Below, one piece after another: positions 24,076-36,059 of a DNA stretch of 64,000 nt (within the stretch, counting starts at the first letter, position 1; every line of letters begins with the position of its first letter). The stretch is from Isoetes taiwanensis. Taxonomy: Eukaryota; Streptophyta; Lycopodiopsida; Isoetales; Isoetaceae. The notes beneath the pieces are model-generated. The model searched no databases. It had not been told where the DNA came from and saw only the letters and a program-made list of their open reading frames with translations. The stretch covers positions 5,108,754 through 5,172,753 of the forward strand of contig JAJEKV010000070.1 of NCBI GenBank assembly GCA_021234155.1, given 5' to 3'. A program made the position numbers and the translations under genes.

Positions 24076-27000
24076 CACTACAAGAGGATGGGGGCTATAG
24101 TGTCAACCCTTGTGACAAGTTATAAGTGTAGTGACAATCTTGTGTCAACTGCTACTATCTTGACACAAAGTGCTTGTGTTGTGTCAAAGTTGTGTCTAGT
24201 GCATAGTGACAAATATGTCGTCTACTGCAATGACATCCTTTTGTCAACTTTTTATCACAATTTAAGTGGGTTATTGCAACAACTTTTGAACAATATTATA
24301 ACTAAGATTTAACTACCTCTTCTTATGGCTTGTAACAAAATGGTATCTGAATTTTTATCTAATATGTCAACCGAATTGTGAGGAGCACTTGTCCAATTTA
24401 AGTGGGTTGTTGCAACAATTTTTAAACAATAGTATAACTAAGTTGCTACAACATTTTCTTAAGAGTTATAACAGAATGCCATCACATTTTATATCTAGTA
24501 ATTCAAGAAAATTGTGTTGTGTATCCATATATAAGATATATAGTCTTCATCATGATGAGGGATTTCCCAACTCCTCCATCATTCGATTTTTGTGTGGCGG
24601 ATTGATTCTTGAGCAAAAGGTTTTGAGAAAGGCAAGGAATTCGAGAAAAAAAGATGTGTGAGCAAGAAACAAAGAGAGCCAAAGTATGAAAATAATAAAG
24701 TGAACAATTGAAGCACAAGAAATAAAAAAAAAAAAAAGGAGGAATGTGGAAGGTAAAGAAAAACGTGAGGATTGAGAAGGCATAAAGTAAAAGCTATGGA
24801 TAAAGAATGGAATTTGAAAATAATAGATATGGAAAAGGAAATAATGGAAACTAGTAATGGGAGCGGCCTGTTTCCGCATCAATACAATTTTATCAGAAAA
24901 CAACCATTAAGTAAAAAAACATATATACATTAGTTTACAAATCTGAAACCCGGAATAGATAGGCAGATGGTATTTGAAAGGGATGAATGAGAGAAGGGGA
25001 ATGATATGTTACATTTCTCCTGGTAGGGGGGTACAAATTAGAAGCAGTTGATGTGGGATGGTTTTAAATAAAATTAAACTATAAAATGCTACATAGTGCT
25101 ATGTTTATCTCCAAAGATGAGGTGTTATTATCTATGAAATTTGTCTGTGGATTGGCATATTCTTTGGTGGGTACAAATAAGATGATTGCATATTAAATAT
25201 GAGCATGATTAAATATGGCCTATTGTTGTATATGTGGATATACCATTATAGTTTTTCATTGATGGATGTAAAATAGCGAACCCCTATGGAATAATGTCTT
25301 TGAAATCACCAAATTCCTGTTGCCTACCAAATTTAGCCTAGATTTATCATTATTTGTGAGGTCTCCAAAAGTTCATGAAAAAACATAAAGCTAAATGTAG
25401 TATTCTCACCACCATTTCACTTTTGATTTAAGTATATTATTTTTTAACAGCAAATGTTTCATCGAGTTTTCAACAACATATGTAATAGACATATCATAGT
25501 AGGGTCATCTTTAACACACGATCATCTCGTTCAATGCGTTTGTGGTGTTCAAAGCCTAAGCGTAGATTTAGAGATTTCATACACAACCTGTTTCTACTTG
25601 GCATCTTTGACACGTGAACATCTGCTTGAAGTAGAGCAAAGATTCTAGTATCTCAAGCAATCAAGATAAAGATTATAAATAATTGTGGTGCTATGGACTT
25701 ACTTCAAACAGTCAGCCCATTAACGCTATGCTTGCAAGGCTGCCAAGCTTTAGCCCAAACTTTCGTAATAAAGTGTTATGTGTATTGGAGTGTAGATGTT
25801 CTGAAAGTGCTAACGGAATGTCAATGCAAATATATAAAATAGAATTACGCCATGGTTGATTATGTATGTGGTATATATAGTTGGCTTTGAAATTTGAAAT
25901 TTATATGGCTTCAATGATCTATTATTTATATCTATTGTTTGGGATCTATTTAATTTGGCACGGGGTGAATGGAACATAAGATAATGGCCAATGAAGGAAA
26001 ATGAATATATGAACTTATGCTTTGAAAACAATGGGCATTCTTTTGCCAAAACTTTTTATCCCATATAAGAGTAGATAGAGTTATCATTCATTTAGTTCAC
26101 AAAGAACAATCGATCACGTGATATGGTATTCTATCTATCAATAAAAAGGAGATTTCGATTAAGTGGTCTTCCATCAATAAAAAAAGAAATTTTGATCAAA
26201 GAGGTTAGAAACATTTTGTCATGTGAGTTGGTTATGCCGTCATTGTAAAAACCATCTCATTTATCATAGTAATTCACAAAAAGGTGATTGTTAACATCAC
26301 AAAAGGTGGTTGTTAGCATTAATGGCAGTTGCATCTAGCTTTGTTGTTGACAGAATATCCAATGAATCGCAGTTCATGTTTAAAAGATCCATATAATTCT
26401 TTGCTGGTCACATGTTCCCTCTGCAAATAAATACAAAGTAGGTGTGATACATTGCTGCAATAAAGAATTGTCATGCCGCTACTTTTAGTGCCTCAGAAAA
26501 TTCAGGATGGATTATAGACACTCTGCAATGCCGCAATGTAGAAGCTACTCGTATTTCTATCCTTTCTATCCTTACAGATTATTTACAGGTTATTTGAGTG
26601 CCAGGAATATTGTTACACTTATCTGTAACTAATGCATCATGGGCCATGCTAGTTCATCATAATCGCTGTATTTATAGATCCCCAATTTCCCCCCAGGTTG
26701 TGCATGCCAAATATGGATTGGTCCAAAGAATCGCGCATCACGCCTTGCCTAGCCTCATCTTTGGCTATTTGCTTTGCACATAAAACGCCCGTTATAAGAA
26801 CTAACATTTTCATCTGTCTAATGCTAAGGTTCTGATTATCACAAAATATCATAGTAAGCAGGGTGATTTGTGGATCTTAATGATGTAAGTACAGATGGAT
26901 GTTAATGATGTGAGTATAGATGCATCCTGATCACCTTAGTGATTAGCATGAAAAAGACTTGGAATGACGCCGGCTGTTACTCATGGCCACAAAGTCGCCG

Positions 27001-28376
27001 CGTTCTTTAAAGGTAGATCAACCAAAGAGTTATTTCTCGAACATAAGACCTAGGAAGAGTTGAGAAACCCCACCTTGGTTCTTGTTTTGCTTCTAAAACC
27101 TGCGGGTGACTCTAAATAATCTTTGCTTAAAGGCAAGTCTAATTTGTATCTTTAATTCAAGGACTACCGAATGGAGTTAAATGAATATACACTTCTCGAC
27201 AAATGAGCCAAACTTTATGTAATTATTCCTTATCACCTACATTTTTCATGTGTTCGAGCTCCACAAAGAAAAAGGGAAGCTAATGCAATTGGACATCAAT
27301 GCACTTGAGAACTGCATGCATTAGTGATATAGAAGTTACTTTCAAGTCACGCTATTAAGTAGAGATACTTGCACATTTTAGAGTCCATCATATTGCTCTT
27401 AGAGGCATCCTCAAGAACAAAATACATCAATTTCCTTCTCTTCATGGTAATGTGTAGCTAATTTCATCTTTGTTTGGTGCTTGGGACTATATCGTAGAGC
27501 CACAAATGCATCATGTAGAATCGCACAACAATGAATAGACACGATACAAAGCTTAAACTATTTCTTGTAATATTCTATCAATGTCCATTAGAAAGAAAGT
27601 CTGGATTCCATGAAAAGTTCACTGATGCCAAGCATCTATGATAATGTGTATGCATGAGTTTTGTGATCATGAAGAACCTATAGCGAAGATTCTCACCATT
27701 CTAGATCATCAATCAAGATGGCAAGAAGCGTTTAGCTCATTGGAGGTTAGATCTCTAGGGCAGACACTGCCTTGTTAATTTGTAACTGGACTATACCATA
27801 CGTGCTCACCACGAGAATAGAGCCATCACGAGTTCACTTGATGCGTTCACTTGTTTGTGTAAAGAGGTCTCAGTTTGGAATTTCAGATAGCTTATAGCAA
27901 GAATTTCTCACTGTGAATGAAAAGTCAAAATAGATCTAAGCTGAGAAATCTGAGGAGAGTGAGCACTTTTGGAGGTGCTCTTAGTTTGAAAAGAGTATAC
28001 AGTACTGTCCGAATGCATTCTACCTAAACAGCCAATTGTTTAGCACATTTGGTGACGTCATCCATACCTCAAGAAGTTGGAATCTGTGTTTCAGAATCAT
28101 TTTCACAGCACATTTAAGTAATATAGATTTTTCCTCCATATATTGATGCATAGAAAATTCTGTTTCCACATGTATTTGAAGCCTAAGGGAAGAATCGAAC
28201 TCCCTAAAAGAATTATGTTTTTCATTAGCCAAGAGGAAGGCAGACCTGACATGCTTCATGAACCTTAAGGTAAGCATTCATTCTAACTTAGTCACTAATG
28301 GTCAACCAAAGTGTAGAGGACTTCGGGCAGTTAAAATCCATGGTACATTCTTAAAATATGCAAGCAAGATAGAGAA

Positions 28377-28513
28377 GAATATTAATTAAAAAAGAGCTCT
28401 GCCAAAAGAGTATGTTCAAAGATCGAATGACTGGGTTCACCTTAAAGAATATTAATTAAAAAATAGCTCTACCAAAAGAGTATGTTCAAGGATCGAATGA
28501 TCGAGTTCACCTT
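28377..28513. repeat. Tandem repeat, about 67-bp unit (copy A)
   Basis: AAGAATATTAATTAAAAAAG, then AGCTCT and AAAGAGTATGTTCAA, occurs twice in succession. The corresponding pair in copy B is at 44156-44293. Confidence 0.8.
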
Positions 28514-29610
28514 CTGGTTCAGATAAGTGTCGCGTCGGAAAAACCTCTTCAAATAATTCGTTGTATGGTTTGTTTGGATAAAAGCCCTACCGCATTCTAC
28601 AAAATGACCCTGTAATGTGTAAAAGCAAAGCTGAGATTTTACTATTTACCACATGAACTTGTGCCTCCAAAGAAGCCCTGCATTTACTGGCAAGATTAGC
28701 ATCAATGACAATAACAATAAGATAAGAAGACATAGTTTTGTAATGAAGTGCAAGATGGAGAAGAGCCATAGATAGAAGGTTTGTATCTAGTATTAGATTA
28801 ATCTCTGAATAAAAAAAAAAAGAAAAAAAACATGTAAGATACAACTCTGTATAGCAAATTATGCCAAGAATCTATTTTCTACCTAATTCTCGGAAGCTAT
28901 TGATGGGTGATAAAAGAAACTTAAGAAATCTTAAGAGGTCAAGTTTACCCCATTCTCCAAAGCTATTAATGGGTGACAGCAGAAACTTAAGAAATCATAG
29001 AAGCAAACCTTGAGTTGTAACTCCCATCTTTAGCAAGAGGTGTAGGCTCTCTTATCTAAGATTGAATGATAGAGTTCACCTTAGGTTCATATAAGTGTCG
29101 TTGGCAAGCTCCTGAAGATGGTCTTCACATAATTCCTTGGACGCAGTTTGTTCGATTCTACAAATTGACAAATTGACCTGTAAATGTAAAAAGCAAAAGC
29201 TGAGATTTCACTATTTAAGAAAGAGAATATTACATGAACTTGTGCCTCCAAAAAAGCCATGTATTCACCCGCAAGATTAGCATCAATGACAATTACAATA
29301 AGATAAAACACATGGAGTGAAAGATGGAGAAGAAGAGCACAGAAAGAAGCATCAAATATACCTATGCCTAAAACCTGCTATTTTTGTCTTGCACTTGCAT
29401 ATAAGATGTGCAAATAGCTGGGTTTGTATCCAGTATTACATTATTCTCTGAATAATAAAGGACAAATTCTTCTCTGGATAAAAAATATGTACAGATAAAA
29501 CTCTATATACTAAATTATTCCAAGAATCCATTTTACGCACAAATTTACCTGGATCTCTGAAGATAACAATAAGTGACAATAGAAGCTTCAAGAGGTCAAA
29601 TTTACTTGAT
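28490..29610 (-). repeat. Internal direct duplication with exon-like core (copy A)
   Basis: 28490-28955 and 29062-29610 are diverged direct repeats. On the minus strand each contains one protein-like stretch, DANLASKCRASLEAQVHV in the first and DANLAGEYMAFLEAQVHV in the second. The first is followed by a GTAAAT donor-like site. This looks like exon duplication in an old captured gene; the family is unknown. The same pair lies in copy B at about 44268-45400. Confidence 0.5.
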
Positions 29611-30779
29611 TCTTATCCTCAAAGCATGAATTCCTTCTTTCCTAGTTTGAAGGTACAGAGAAACCGCACATCAATCATAGAGATTATCGATGTAAATAAA
29701 CTACATCAAAAGAAAACGAAAAGTTGGGAGCCGCATTTTTGCAATCCTAAGAATCACAAAGACAGATGTGAAAACCTCAAAATACCTTGGCTAAGAGTAG
29801 GAAACGTAACTGCAAAGACTGGAAAGGCTGGCTCGCAAATCCACCGAAGCTCTATCTTTGCCGGTGCAAACGCCTTTGAATATGGAATACATGCTACATA
29901 AAGCAAACATAGCAAGAAAAACAAAACCTCCTCACCGGAAGAATAACCTAGCAAAGGAAACAAAATTCTTTAGTCGGATAAATAACCTAGCCTCGCTTCA
30001 TCACAAAGAAGGAAAACCTATGCTCAAATTCATGAAATTGCTTGGGACATCGGTGTCCGATGGAACTAAAATACATGCCGATGCAAATTGTGATCCGCCC
30101 ATCTACCCATTTGAAGAAGAAACGCAAATTACCAACAAATTTAACGGATGCCGCCTTGATACCGCAAGAAGGGCCGCAAAAGTTCGGCATGGATACCAAG
30201 AAACCCAAAATTGAGGATTTACCACAAACCCGATTTTAGTATATCATTAATTTTTTCCGCAGATAAAGCCTTCGAAACCTTAGGAAATCAAGCCTAAAAA
30301 AAATCAAAAAAGTTTTTCTCCAAATCTGAAAAACCAAATTTAAACAATAGATATGGGGCACCCATCTTTATTCAAGAGTGAGAGATACAAAAAACTCCTC
30401 AAGGGAGTGTTACTCAAGTCATCACCATGGGGAAGAGGTCTCTCACCTCTTCCCCGTGGCCTGCCACTACCCTCTCCATGGAACTTCCATGAGCCAAAGA
30501 GGAGGAGAACAAGTCCCCTCAAGATATTTATAATTTTTTTGATAAATCTTGGCCATCCACTTGGCATGATCTTGGCACTCCTTTTTTACACCTCACCAAT
30601 CCTTTGTTCTTTGTCTTCTTCTTCTCCATAACCAAATTTGTCTTTTTGTTTAACAACTAACACAACTTAATATGGGCCCTTGGATTCTAACAACAAGCAC
30701 AAATGAATCTGGACCCTTGATCTTCACCTCCCCTTTAGATCTTGAGAGTGTTCTTCTATGTTGACCCCGATTTTGCCAA

Positions 30780-30806
30780 TATCTGGACCCCGATTCTTCT
30801 ATGTTG
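30780..30806. other. Duplication junction with filler sequence
   Basis: Between the end of copy A homology and the start of copy B lie about 27 bases. They are pieces of nearby sequence: TGGACCCCGATTCTTCTATG repeats words from the CTTCTATGTTGACCCCGATT just upstream. Templated filler of this kind is common at end-joining junctions. Confidence 0.55.
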
Positions 30807-31660
30807 ACCCTCGGCATGGCACAATTCCATGTAGCACACCAGGCGAGGATTGCTGCCTCAGCCAAGGATCACTGCCGAAACTCTAAAACCTAATCCCTAA
30901 CTACTACTGTTGTCGATAAGAAGGGTAGGCAACCAAATTTCTAATTCTTATTTTTTTCTTTTGTTTTTTTTTATTGTTTTTTTTTTCTCGTTATTATATT
31001 GTTTCTGTTTTATTGTTTTTTTTTTTCTCTTTCTTTTTTTTCTCATTATTTTCTATCGAAAATCAACTGATTCGGCCCATAGAACAAGATGCTCACCATC
31101 GCCATGCCCCGATGGAGGGGGGGGGCAACAAAGAGGGCCTCACTATGGAGGAACCCTAGACCTACTATAAAAGAAACAACAACAAAAACTAACTAAGTTT
31201 GGCTAGAAACTAAGAAAAAGTAAAGAAAAAAAGGCAAAGGGGCACAGTTGTGGAGCGTATGCAGAAGGTTTACCTTGTTCTCATGCAAAAAAACTCGAAA
31301 ACAAATACCGTTATATATAAAAATTCACAGTGTTTAAAACTACCGCTTAAACTTTTAGAAAACCTTTTTCGTAGTTTAAACCTTCAAAACAGCTTACGCG
31401 AACAAAAAAACGTTTCGCGTAGTTTCGCTTACGTGAAAAAAGTTTCGTGCAAGCAACCTGAAGGTTTCGCTTACGCGAATTTTTTTTTTCGACCGACAGG
31501 TTAAAAATACGAAAAATATGTATTTAACCTAAAAATACGTATGTTTGGACTTTATACGTCTGGAAAAATAATTTCGTACGTACAAAACCTATCCCTGGCT
31601 CGAAACACCGTTTCAAGAACCGTTTGCTTTGGCATAGCCTAGTACAGCAGCCCTCGAAGC

Positions 31661-31852
31661 GTGAACGCGTTAGTAGGAGTGGGAGCTACCTCAAACACCT
31701 CGAAGATCATGGAGACGCCAGGAGCAGGAGGGAGTTCTTCGGGAGCAGGTATTTTTATCATAGAGTTCTTGGTAGATCATCTGGAAGTTAGGATTCCAGA
31801 TGAGTTAGCACCTCATGTCTCTAGTAGAGCCATTCTATTGCCCTCAATTTAG
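31661..31852 (+). CDS. 63-codon frame conserved in both duplicates (copy B)
   Basis: Same product as 22168-22359. It sits upstream of a region whose minus and plus strands have only broken frames. Without a homologue outside this duplication it could be a chance frame in repeat DNA. Confidence 0.2.
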   Translation: MNALVGVGATSNTSKIMETPGAGGSSSGAGIFIIEFLVDHLEVRIPDELAPHVSSRAILLPSI

Positions 31853-32839
31853 ATCTTGAACCCTAATAAGCATAATTTCATTATATATGGACTTTCCCTA
31901 AGTCCATATGACTCCCAAATGGACCCGAATTTTTAGAATATAGGGGTTTTATTTGTTAGAATGATGCAAAATTTCGGAAATCGTGCAGGTAGGTGAGATG
32001 GCAGGCCTTGTATGTATTAAGCCAAAGAAGTGCCATCCGAGTTTGTGTCCCGCCCAAGCGCCTTCACTAGAGGTGGTCTCGCCCAAGAGTGGCATTCGCA
32101 AAAATCGCATAGTGTAGATTCATAGTCGAACAAATGTAATAGTCCAAACCAAAGCGCAATGGGATGGATTCACAATGAGCGAAATGCGTCCCATATCTCA
32201 TGAGCCAATATTAGCTCATGCGAATCACCAAAGGTTGAGGTGCGAAACGATATAAACCAAAATGGCAATGAAGAAATGAGACACCAACTCATGAAGCTCC
32301 TCCGCCGTGGAGAGTTGATGAAGGATGGCAATGAGCGGATCACCTCGCCAGGTAGAGCTGGAAGGTCGCTTTGATTTCATTGAAACGCCATATTTACAGG
32401 CGTAAGCTCAAGAAGAGGCTACCGAAAATGGAGGATGTTTGGTCGCACAATAGGTTCCTGGGCCGTTATTTAAGAAGCTTTTACAAGAAGGAAAAAAAAG
32501 GGAGTGTGTGGCTTTGGTAACCAAGCTCATCCTCAAAGACTCCCCATTCGATGAGAATTGATGATCGGCTTGATCTCGTATAGCCGACAAGGCATTACAG
32601 AGTTCGATCTGGGGGATCTAATTGCGGTGGAACTGGGCATTGACTGAAACCTCCATGTATAATATTATCTATTATTATCTATTATGTTTCTATTGAACTA
32701 TCTCTTTCGAGGCATGATGTTTAGTTGTTTTTATTATCTATGTACTCCATGTACTCCATTCCTATATGAATAGAATGGTTCTTGTCTACATTGATAAAAG
32801 CCCATAACGTGAATTTCAGAAAAGTAACATCCTGTGTAC

Positions 32840-33205
32840 AAACTGGGCGCCCGCCACTTTGCCCCTTAAATGCCTTGAAGATAGTTTCATCGAGGCCTGC
32901 AGAGGAAATTGGGTGCCCGCCCACTTTGCTTTGGGAATAGTCTGAACAAAGCTTTCTCGAGGCCACCCCTAGAAATTGGGTGCCCGCCCAGTTTGTCCTG
33001 GAGATGGTCTGATGAAAGTTACCTCGAGTCCTCCAGAAGTAATTGGGCGCCCGCCCACTTTGCTCTTGGAATTGTCTGAACAAAGCTCCTTGGAGACATC
33101 CCAGCTTAATTGGGCGGGTGCCCACTTTGCCTTGGGAATGCTCTGTTCAAAATTCTATCGAGTCCTTCTGAGAAAATTGGGAGGGCGCCCAATTTCCTTG
33201 GAGTT
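32840..33205. repeat. About 66-bp imperfect tandem array, GGGCGCCC core (copy B)
   Basis: Duplicate of the array at 23343-23709, six units. The minus-strand frame (33125-32721) is again open with the same 22-residue periodicity. One unit has lost a C in the CCCGCCC core relative to copy A. Confidence 0.75.
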
Positions 33206-33222
33206 GCAAGCAAATGGAAAAT

Positions 33223-33236
33223 GATAAAAACTAGAT
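33223..33236. repeat. LINE target-site duplication, left copy
   Basis: GATAAAAACTAGAT, identical to 57009-57022 and also present in copy A at 23726-23739. The LINE starts right after it, in the middle of its reverse transcriptase domain, as expected for a 5'-truncated insertion made by target-primed reverse transcription. Confidence 0.85.
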
Positions 33237-33571
33237 TACAGACCGATTTCTCTCTCTAATGTTATCTATAAGATCATTTCAGGAGCTATTGCATTGAGAC
33301 TTAAAACCATTTTGGATGTCATTATAAGTAGTTCTCAATCAGCCTACCTCAAAGACAGGTTTATTTTAGACAATGTGGTAACAGCTATCTTGGGACTCCA
33401 ATGGGCAAAAGATTCCAATCAGGATGTGGCTCTTCTAAAACTCGACATCACTAAGGCATTTGATACAGTAAGTTGGAATTTTTTATTTAGATGTTGCAGG
33501 GCTCTTGGTTTCAGCAATGAAAGCATTCAAATATTTGAAGCCATTCTGCACAACTCAAGATCAGCAGTTCT
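33237..33571 (+). pseudogene. LINE reverse transcriptase 5' fragment (copy B)
   Basis: An open frame encodes the start of an L1-type reverse transcriptase domain: YRPISLSNVIYKIISGAIAL, SSSQSAYLKDRFILDNVVTA, then LLKLDITKAFDTVSWNFLFR, where the D in LDITKAFD is the first catalytic aspartate position of the palm. The frame runs to ILHNSRSAVL at the CACTA insertion. If one TCT and the CACTA element (33572-54712) are removed it continues in frame as INGECSPFF at 54716. The N-terminal endonuclease and ORF1 are absent (5' truncation at 33237). Confidence 0.92.
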
Positions 33572-33960
33572 CACTACAAGAGGATGGGGGCTATAGTGTC
33601 AACCCTTGTGACAAGTTATAAGTGTAGTGACAATATTGTGTCAACTGCTACTATCTTGACACAAAGTGCTTGTGTTGTGTCAAGGTTGTGTCTAGTGCAT
33701 AGTGTCAAATATGTCGTCTACTGCAATGACATCCTTTTGTCAACTTTTTATCACAATTTAAGTGGGTTATTGCAACAACTTTTGAACAATATTATAACTA
33801 AGATTTAACTACCTCTTCTTATGGCTTGTAACAAAATGGTATCTGAATTTTTATCTAATATGTCAACCGAATTGTGAGGAGCACTTGTCCAATTTAAGTG
33901 GGTTGTTGCAACAATTTTTAAACAATAGTATAACTAAGTTGCTACAACATTTTCTTAAGA
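33572..33960. repeat. CACTA left subterminal repeats
   Basis: TGTCAA, TTGACAC and GTGACAA words recur about every 15-30 bases from 33595 to 33750. Then a block CAATTTAAGTGGGTTATTGC (about 33755) is repeated at about 33889 with the same downstream words, a roughly 134-bp direct repeat. These are candidate transposase-binding sites. Confidence 0.6.
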
Positions 33961-34104
33961 CTTATAACAGAATGCCATCACATTTTATATCTAGTAATTC
34001 AAGAAAATTGTGTTGTGTATCCATATATAAGATATAGTACTGCATCATGATGAGGGATTTCCCAACTCCCTCCATCATTCGATTTGTGTGGCAGATTGAT
34101 TCTT

Positions 34105-34570
34105 TGAGGCCGGGCCTCCGTAATGAAGTGTGAAAACAGAACGTGCCCTGCCTCTGGATGGCAGTGATGCCTCCGCTAATCAAACCACTCTATGGTTCAC
34201 TTGGGTGTACGCCCATGTTGAGCTATGGCGCCTTCGGGTAAACCCGCATAGGGTTTTTGATAGAGGAGTGATCCTTTAGGTTTGATCCATGGAAATCGAG
34301 CCGATGCCGATCTAGGTAGGGCGAAGCCTTCTGGGGCGCGTGCCGTGATATGACTAAAACGGGAGAGACACCTGTCGCACCATTCTCTGTCCATTCCACT
34401 CTGATCCTCGCGAGGGCGCGTTCAGAGGCATGGTGTACCACTAACGTGGATGGCTCCTCGCTCAGGTGTCCCGACCCGGATGGGTGAGGACACACCGAAA
34501 GGACGTATGTCTATAAGGTGGGGGAGTAAGATCATATCCAGGAGAAAACTGCGGCTATACATATATATAT
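34105..34570. mobile_element. 466-bp retroposon insertion (SINE-like)
   Basis: Absent from copy A, where the target ATTGATTCTT (24601-24610) is single. In copy B it is duplicated on both sides (34095-34104, 34571-34580). The insert starts TGAGGCCGGGCCTCCG and ends in a TA-rich tail, and it has no coding frame. A 10-bp duplication plus a simple-repeat tail indicates target-primed retroposition. GGTTTGATCC at 34279-34288 is one change from a pol III B-box (GTTCRANNC-like), and a weak A-box-like TGAGCTATGG lies about 55 bases upstream. It could be a SINE or a very truncated LINE. It is much more GC-rich than its surroundings. Confidence 0.75.
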
Positions 34571-34811
34571 ATTGATTCTTGAGCAAAGGTTTTGAGAAAG
34601 GCAAGGAATTCTGAGAAAAAAAGATGTGTGAGCAAGAAACAAAGAGAGCCAAAGTATGAAAATAATAAAGTGAACAATTGAAGCACAAGAAATAAAAAAA
34701 GGAGGAATGTGGAAGGTAAAGAAACGTGAGGATTGAGAAGGCATAAAGTAAAAGCTATGGATAAAGAATGGAATTTGAAAATAATAGATATGGAAAAGGA
34801 AATAATGGAAA

Positions 34812-34840
34812 CTAGTAATGGGAGCCCGGCGTTGCCGGGC
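34812..34840 (-). mobile_element. Helitron-like 3' terminus
   Basis: On the minus strand a perfect 7-bp stem GCCCGGC-AAC-GCCGGGC is followed after eight bases by CTAG and then T, the layout of plant Helitron 3' ends. The matching place in copy A (24851-24880) has the CTAG but a scrambled stem, consistent with consensus error at the CCGG sites. The 5' end of this element was not located. Confidence 0.45.
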
Positions 34841-36037
34841 ATCAATACAATTTTATCGTAAACAACCATTAAGTAAAAAAACATATATACATTAGTTTAC
34901 AAATCTGAAACTGGTGAATAGATAAGGCAGATGGTATTTGAAAGGGATGAATGAGAGAAGGGGAATGATATGTTACATTTCTCCGGTAGGGGGTACAAAT
35001 TAGAAGCAGGTTGATGTGGACAGTTTTTAAATAAAATTAAACTATAAAATGCTACATAGTGCTATGTTTATCTCCAGCATGAGGTGTTATTATCTATGAA
35101 ATTTGTCTGTGGATTGGCATATTCTTTGGTGGGTACAAATAAGATGATTGCATATTAAATATGAGCATGATTAAATATGGCCTATTGTTGTATATGTGGA
35201 TATACCATTATAGTTTTTCATTGATGGATGTAAAATAGCGAACCCCTATGGAATAATGTCTTTGAAATCACCAAATTCCTGTTGCCTACCAAATTTAGCC
35301 TAGATTTATCATTATTTGTGAGGTCTCCAAAAGTTCATGAAAAAACATAAAGCTAAATGTAGTATTCTCACCACCATTTCACTTTTGATTTAAGTATATT
35401 ATTTTTTAACAGCAAATGTTTCATCGAGTTTTCAACAACATATGTAATAGACATATCATAGTAGGGTCATCTTTAACACACGATCATCTCGTTCAATGCG
35501 TTTGTGGTGTTCAAAGCCTAAGCATAGATTTAGAGATTTCATACACAACCTGTTTCTACTTGGCATCTTTGACACGTGAACATCTGCTTGAAGTAGAGCA
35601 AAGATTCTAGTATCTCAAGCAATCAAGATAAAGATTATAAATAATTGTGGTGCCTGCAGACTTACTTCAAACAGGCTGCCCATTAATGTTGCGCGGCGTT
35701 GCCAAGCTTTAGCCCAAACTTTCGTAATAAAGTGTTATGTGTATTGGAGTGTAGATGTTCTGAAAGTGCTAACGGAATGTCAATGCAAATATATAAAATA
35801 GAATTACGCCATGGTTGATTATGTATGTGGTATATATAGTTGGCTTTGAAATTTGAAATTTATATGGCTTCAATGATCTATTATTTATATCTATTGTTAG
35901 GGATCTATTTATTTTTGCACGGGGTGAATGGAACATAAGATAATGGCCAATGAAGGAAAATGAATATATGAACTTATGCTTTGAAAACAATGGGCATTCT
36001 TTTGCCAAAACTTTTTATCCCATACAAGAAATTTATC

Positions 36038-36059
36038 GCGGCGGCCAAGGCCGCCGCGA
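36038..36059. repeat. GC-rich palindrome, Helitron 3' hairpin
   Basis: CGCGGCGGCC AA GGCCGCCGCG: ten base pairs with a two-base loop, in strongly AT-rich surroundings. Identical to 39141-39162. Confidence 0.85.

Larger units (their letters stand above)
24076..30779. mobile_element. CACTA element, duplicated left part (copy A)
   Basis: Begins CACTACAAGAGGATGGGGGC and carries the same subterminal TGTCAA/TTGACAC-rich sequence as 33572. No right end belongs to this copy: it was created by the tandem duplication, not by a separate insertion. Confidence 0.75.
21301..30806. repeat. Tandem duplication, copy A (9,506 bp)
   Basis: From ACCCTCGGCATGG at 21301 the sequence matches copy B from 30807 almost base for base, and the homology ends around TTTTGCCAA at 30779 (46573 in B). 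It contains a T-rich tract, a 63-codon frame, a GC-rich repeat array, the LINE 5' fragment, the left end of the CACTA element and part of its interior. It lacks the two insertions found in B (466 bp at 34105, 5.8 kb at 36026) and so preserves both empty sites, at 24601-24610 and at 26064/26065. Differences from B are mostly short indels at CTG/CAG/CCGG sites. Confidence 0.9.

Noticed and set aside
24503-24903. Minus-strand ORFs of 71 and 117 codons, and their copies at 34422-34884
   Set aside because: Hydrophobic chance frames in AT-rich CACTA DNA, not preserved between copies A and B.
34197-34495. ORFs of 65 and 90 codons inside the 466-bp insertion
   Set aside because: The insertion is a short retroposon; the two overlapping frames have no motif.
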